A stretch of 9,422 nucleotides of DNA from JBOGED01 sp050743625 (lineage in GTDB: Bacteria; Actinomycetota; Nitriliruptoria; Euzebyales; Egibacteraceae), in the NCBI GenBank assembly GCA_050743625.1, contig JBOGED010000416.1, positions 1 through 9,422 on the forward strand. Direction: 5' to 3'. The translations under genes were made by a program, and so were the position numbers. Positions 6,646-9,422 of the stretch are shown here, piece by piece (within the stretch, counting starts at the first letter, position 1; every line of letters starts with the position of its first letter). The notes below the pieces were generated by a model, which was given only the letters and a program-made list of their open reading frames with translations, searched no databases and was not told the DNA's origin.

Positions 6646-7275
6646 TCAACGCGCTTTCAGCTCAAGCCCCGCCAGGACGAAGGGAGGCCTCTGACCCGAC
6701 GGTCCGTTGGGACAGCCCAAGGCAGCGGGGTCGAAGGGGGGAAGCCAGGCCCGGCAAGGGAGGTGGAGCACTTCGTCGAGCGTGTCGTTGACCTTGACGA
6801 CGGCGCTGCCCTGGCCGGGGATGTTGACCGTGGCCGCGTCGCTCTCTACGCCTTCGGCGCCGTAGATACCAGCGCCCGAGATGGTCACGTCCTGCGCGTC
6901 GACCGCGCCGCTGGCGGTCAAGTTCCCCGTCCCGCTGATGGTAGCGGTGAACGTGCCGGTCTGGAGACCGGACGTGGTCACGTTGCCAGCGCCGGAGATC
7001 ACTATGCGGTCAAGGTCATCGACGGTCAGGCGATAGACGATCCCTTGGGTTGCGAAGATGTCGACGTCTGGACTCGTCGCCAACCGGAGCATGCCGTCGG
7101 CCACCTCGCTGGTAAGCAGGGGCAGGATGTTATCCTCGGCTTCGATCGTCAATGATTCGGTGCCTGTCTGCTCGATCGTCGCCTCACTATTCCGGCCAGC
7201 TCCGACCACGCACCTCACACCGGAGAGCACCCGCGCCACACGAGACGCGGCGGGCGAGACCGCCGCAAATGGCAA
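6646..7275 (-). pseudogene. DUF2807 (GIN-domain) adhesin-head-like protein, damaged at both ends
   Basis: The central part, about residues 32-167 (7182 to 6774), is a recognisable DUF2807 beta-solenoid: IEQTGTESLTIEAEDNILP, LLTSEVADGML, YRLTVDDLDRI, then the repeat series ISGAGNVT, ISGTGNLT, ISGAGIYG, IPGQGSAV and VNDTLD. Intact relatives are exported, usually lipoproteins or signal-peptide proteins, and end with one or two more ISGSG-V-Y-G repeats. Here there is no signal peptide or lipobox, the start offered is only a TTG (7273-7275) without an SD, and after VNDTLDE the reading becomes unrelated and proline-rich to the TGA at 6646-6648. Neither other frame restores the missing repeats. A truncation near 6774 and loss of the 5' end are the simplest explanation. 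It lies 13 bases after nurA. A still-translated divergent protein is possible. Confidence 0.6.
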
Positions 7276-7288
7276 CGTTATTCCCGGG

Positions 7289-8224
7289 CTACCCGGCCCT
7301 GGCGAGCACTAACAGGCCGGAGGTGGTCGCGGCGGCTTGGAGGGAGCGGAAGAGCAGGGTGGGGTCGCCGAGGCGGCGGCGGAGGAGCCGCTCCAGGCCG
7401 CCGATCGGGTACAGGTTCTGCGGCGCTCGGGGGTCCTTATGGGCCGCCGAGGCGAACGCCGGCAGGGTGGCGGCGGCCAGGTCCGCGAGGCGGCGCGCCT
7501 GTATGACCGGCAGGTTGGCCGAGATCTCGATCCTCACGATGCCGGCCCATTGATGGCCGTTCGGGCCGGGCAAGCGCAGGTAGGAGGAGAACCGGCTCCA
7601 CGAGGTGGCCATCACGAACAGCGGAGTCCGCTCACCCGGGGCGAGCCGGCCCACCACGCCGGCGACCTCTGCGGGCAGGTAGGCCACCTGGTGCGTTTTC
7701 ACGAGGCCGACGGTGTGGGCGAGATCCTGCCGGCCCCGCAACGGCCCGTCCACGACGAGCAGATCTGCTGCAGATGCCCGAGCCGTGACGTCGACCTCCA
7801 GGTCACGCATCCGCTGCTGGACCATCTGCGCGAGCAGCTCGGGCGAGTCGCCCGGCCGCACCCGAGGCGCGTAGGTCACATGACGGGTGTGGATCGCCTC
7901 CAGGTCACCAACGGGGGAGAGCACCTCGCGCCGCACCTCGACGTGCTCGATAGCGGCGGCGCTGTCGCAGCGGACGACCCCGGCCGCGTAGCTTGCGCAC
8001 AGCCCCGGGCGGGTCTGGCCGTCGGCGCCGGTCACCCACACCTGCGCGTCGACCCGGCGGACCCCGTCGACGAACGCGACGGACTCGGCGCGGCGCATCG
8101 CCGAGCCGAGCGGAGCCCAGAGGCCGGCGGGCACCTCAACGGCGACATCGACCTGCGCTTGGGATGGCGCGATGGGCGCGGGGGCGCCGTAGTCGGGGGC
8201 CCATGGCTCGACCGCGAACCGCAT
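7289..8224 (-). CDS. nurA: NurA-type DNA repair nuclease
   Basis: This 311-residue nuclease of the NurA family processes DNA ends in partnership with a HerA-type ATPase and the Mre11-Rad50 (SbcD-SbcC) complex. The call rests on the conserved pattern: Asp53 in VAFVDGVRR, Asp159 in LLVVDGPLRGR, the GLVKTHQVAYL block, ERTPLF, the SRFSSYLRLPG segment, and the C-terminal HKDPRAPQNLYPIGGLER with His262. By analogy with archaeal NurA, the two Asp and the His are likely catalytic or metal-binding; I assign this from family knowledge, not a structure. ATG 8224 follows the sbcC stop by three bases, with a GGAG about 10 bases upstream inside the sbcC end, so the two are cotranscribed and probably translationally coupled. 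No HerA gene is seen in the window. It would be expected further upstream or elsewhere. The gene looks intact. Confidence 0.8.
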   Translation of the reverse strand: MRFAVEPWAPDYGAPAPIAPSQAQVDVAVEVPAGLWAPLGSAMRRAESVAFVDGVRRVDAQVWVTGADGQTRPGLCASYAAGVVRCDSAAAIEHVEVRREVLSPVGDLEAIHTRHVTYAPRVRPGDSPELLAQMVQQRMRDLEVDVTARASAADLLVVDGPLRGRQDLAHTVGLVKTHQVAYLPAEVAGVVGRLAPGERTPLFVMATSWSRFSSYLRLPGPNGHQWAGIVRIEISANLPVIQARRLADLAAATLPAFASAAHKDPRAPQNLYPIGGLERLLRRRLGDPTLLFRSLQAAATTSGLLVLARAG

Positions 8225-8227
8225 GCG

Positions 8228-9422
8228 CTAGCGCTCCACCCGCGTGACCGTCGACGTCGCGGGGGTCCGGTTGACCTCGAACCGTACTGGCACCCGCTCG
8301 GCCAGCTCACGCACATGTGTGATCAGCCCGACCGTCCGGCCGCGAGCGCCGAGCTCCTCGACCGCGGTGGTCGCCACGTCGAGCGTCTCGTCGTCGAGCG
8401 TGCCGAAGCCCTCGTCCAGGAAGATGGACTCGAGGCGGGCGCCGTGCCCGCCGGCCATCTCGGCCAGGTGATCGGACAGCGTGAGGGCGAGCGCGAGGGA
8501 GGTAAGGAACGTCTCGCCACCCGACAACGTGCGCGCCGGCCGCTGCTCGTCGGCGTTGCGGTGGTCGACCACCATGAAGTGGTGCGCGGGATCCAGCGCC
8601 AGCGAGTACTGGCCCGACGAGAGCTGCCGGAGCAGGCCGCTCGCCCCGTCGACCAGCCGCTGGAGGGCCTCGTCGAGCAGCCATTTCTCGAACCGGTTCG
8701 CCTTCAGATGCTGGCCGAGCTCGTGGGACACCCGCTGGACCGCCGTCTGCTCCGCGATCTGGGTGCGCAGGCCGTCAGCCCGTGCGACGTCGGAGCGGAG
8801 GCGCTCGAGGTCCGCCTCGGCTCTCGCGATCGCCCGGATGACGGCGTCGGCCGGGCCGTCGTGTCCCACCACGCCGCACTCGGCGCACGCGGCCACCAGC
8901 TCGTCGTGCCGGCACCGGTAGGCGTCGCGCAGCTCGGTGGCGCGTTGCTCCGCCTGGTCGGCGCACAAGCGTTCCGTGGGCTCACGCTCCGCTGCCCAGG
9001 CGACGAGGGTCTTCCATGCTCCCGCGAGGTCGTCACGGTCTGGCGCCGGGGGCTCCAGGGTCGCGATGGCGTCACGGGCGGCGTCGAACTGACGCCATGC
9101 GTCCGCCAGCCGCCGCTCTGCGATCCGGCCCGCGTCCCTGGCGCGCTTCGCGACGGCGAGCGCGGTTTGGGCGCTGGCCCGGGCCTCGGTGAGCGCGCGT
9201 TCGGCCTGGGCCACCGCGGCGCGAAGCTCCTCGAGCGCATCCGGGTTGGGATATCCCTCGATGGCGCGCTCGAACTCCGCGAGCTGCTCACGCGCGACCG
9301 CCAACCTGCTGTCCGCTTGTGCCTGCGCCCGAGCGCTCCGCTCGTGCTCCGCCGTCGCGCGGGTCCGCGCCGAGCGCGCGAGCGCCAAGGCCTCCTCGGC
9401 GACCGCGAGCGCTTGCGGCGGG
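8228..9422 (-). CDS. sbcC: SbcC/Rad50-like SMC ATPase, C-terminal part (runs off the right edge)
   Basis: This is the C-terminal ~397 residues of the ATPase subunit of the SbcCD (Mre11-Rad50-like) nuclease complex, which opens hairpins and trims broken DNA ends. The frame is open to position 9422, so the start and N-terminal Walker A lobe lie outside. From the edge inward there is a long Ala/Glu/Arg-rich coiled coil, then FEKWLLDEALQRL, the ABC signature LSGGETFLTSLALALTLSDHL (about 8525-8463), Walker B plus D-loop IFLDEGFGTLDD (about 8426-8391), and an H-loop His in GLITHVREL. All C-lobe catalytic residues look intact. The visible protein begins PPQALAVAEEA, the kind of sequence that follows the zinc hook, so the hook is probably just past the edge. 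Its TAG (8228-8230) is three bases from the nurA start. The SbcD partner is not visible. Confidence 0.92.
   Translation of the reverse strand, partial: PPQALAVAEEALALARSARTRATAEHERSARAQAQADSRLAVAREQLAEFERAIEGYPNPDALEELRAAVAQAERALTEARASAQTALAVAKRARDAGRIAERRLADAWRQFDAARDAIATLEPPAPDRDDLAGAWKTLVAWAAEREPTERLCADQAEQRATELRDAYRCRHDELVAACAECGVVGHDGPADAVIRAIARAEADLERLRSDVARADGLRTQIAEQTAVQRVSHELGQHLKANRFEKWLLDEALQRLVDGASGLLRQLSSGQYSLALDPAHHFMVVDHRNADEQRPARTLSGGETFLTSLALALTLSDHLAEMAGGHGARLESIFLDEGFGTLDDETLDVATTAVEELGARGRTVGLITHVRELAERVPVRFEVNRTPATSTVTRVER

Noticed and set aside
8225..8234. Palindrome GCGCTAGCGC across the sbcC stop as an operator
   Set aside because: It sits inside an operon junction where an operator is unlikely, and ten-base GC palindromes are expected by chance in this composition.
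8875..8886. CAEC in the SbcC fragment as a zinc hook (CxxC)
   Set aside because: It lies only about 120 residues before LSGGE, too close to the ATPase lobe. The sequence at the right edge looks like the segment just after a hook, so the real hook is probably outside the window.

Overview
The window is about 9.4 kb of high-GC DNA. It most likely comes from an actinomycete or a close high-GC Gram-positive relative. The evidence is a SARP-type regulator with BTAD, NB-ARC and TPR parts, an SbcC-NurA repair pair of the kind seen in actinobacteria, a GRPERP-type helix-turn-helix remnant, a family 5 solute-binding lipoprotein, and GTG/TTG-rich starts. I see no rRNA, tRNA, CRISPR array, complete insertion sequence or replication origin.

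Layout from left to right. Positions 1-1171 are a gene graveyard. An S8 subtilase remnant (minus strand, about 109-905) carries a frameshift and a nonsense codon. It abuts a roughly 35-codon N-terminal scrap of a type I restriction methyltransferase (plus strand, about 892-1002). That in turn abuts the last 57 or so codons of a SAM-dependent O-methyltransferase (plus strand, about 1001-1171). Positions 1172-1476 are open but unrecognised. A complete peptide-type ABC solute-binding lipoprotein follows (plus strand, 1477-3204) with no permease or ATPase genes beside it. Positions 3275-3444 (minus) are a frameshifted remnant of an XRE regulator. It faces a region with three TTGNNCAA palindromes (3458-3504) and then an apparently intact 44-codon gene for a secreted two-cysteine peptide (plus strand, 3593-3727).

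The right half is all minus strand. A large SARP/NB-ARC/TPR regulator (6565 to 3719) overlaps the end of the small peptide gene tail to tail. Upstream of it lies a damaged DUF2807 (GIN-domain) adhesin-like gene (about 7275 to 6646). A tightly linked repair operon follows: nurA (8224 to 7289) and the C-terminal part of sbcC, which runs off the right edge.

The most interesting reading is the middle block. An oligopeptide-type binding lipoprotein, a tiny Sec-exported peptide and a cytoplasmic regulator with a C-terminal TPR domain are the three components expected of an RRNPP-like peptide signalling circuit (export, re-import, TPR receptor). This is an inference from gene content and position only. 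The plain alternative is that the peptide gene is another leftover in a decaying accessory region.
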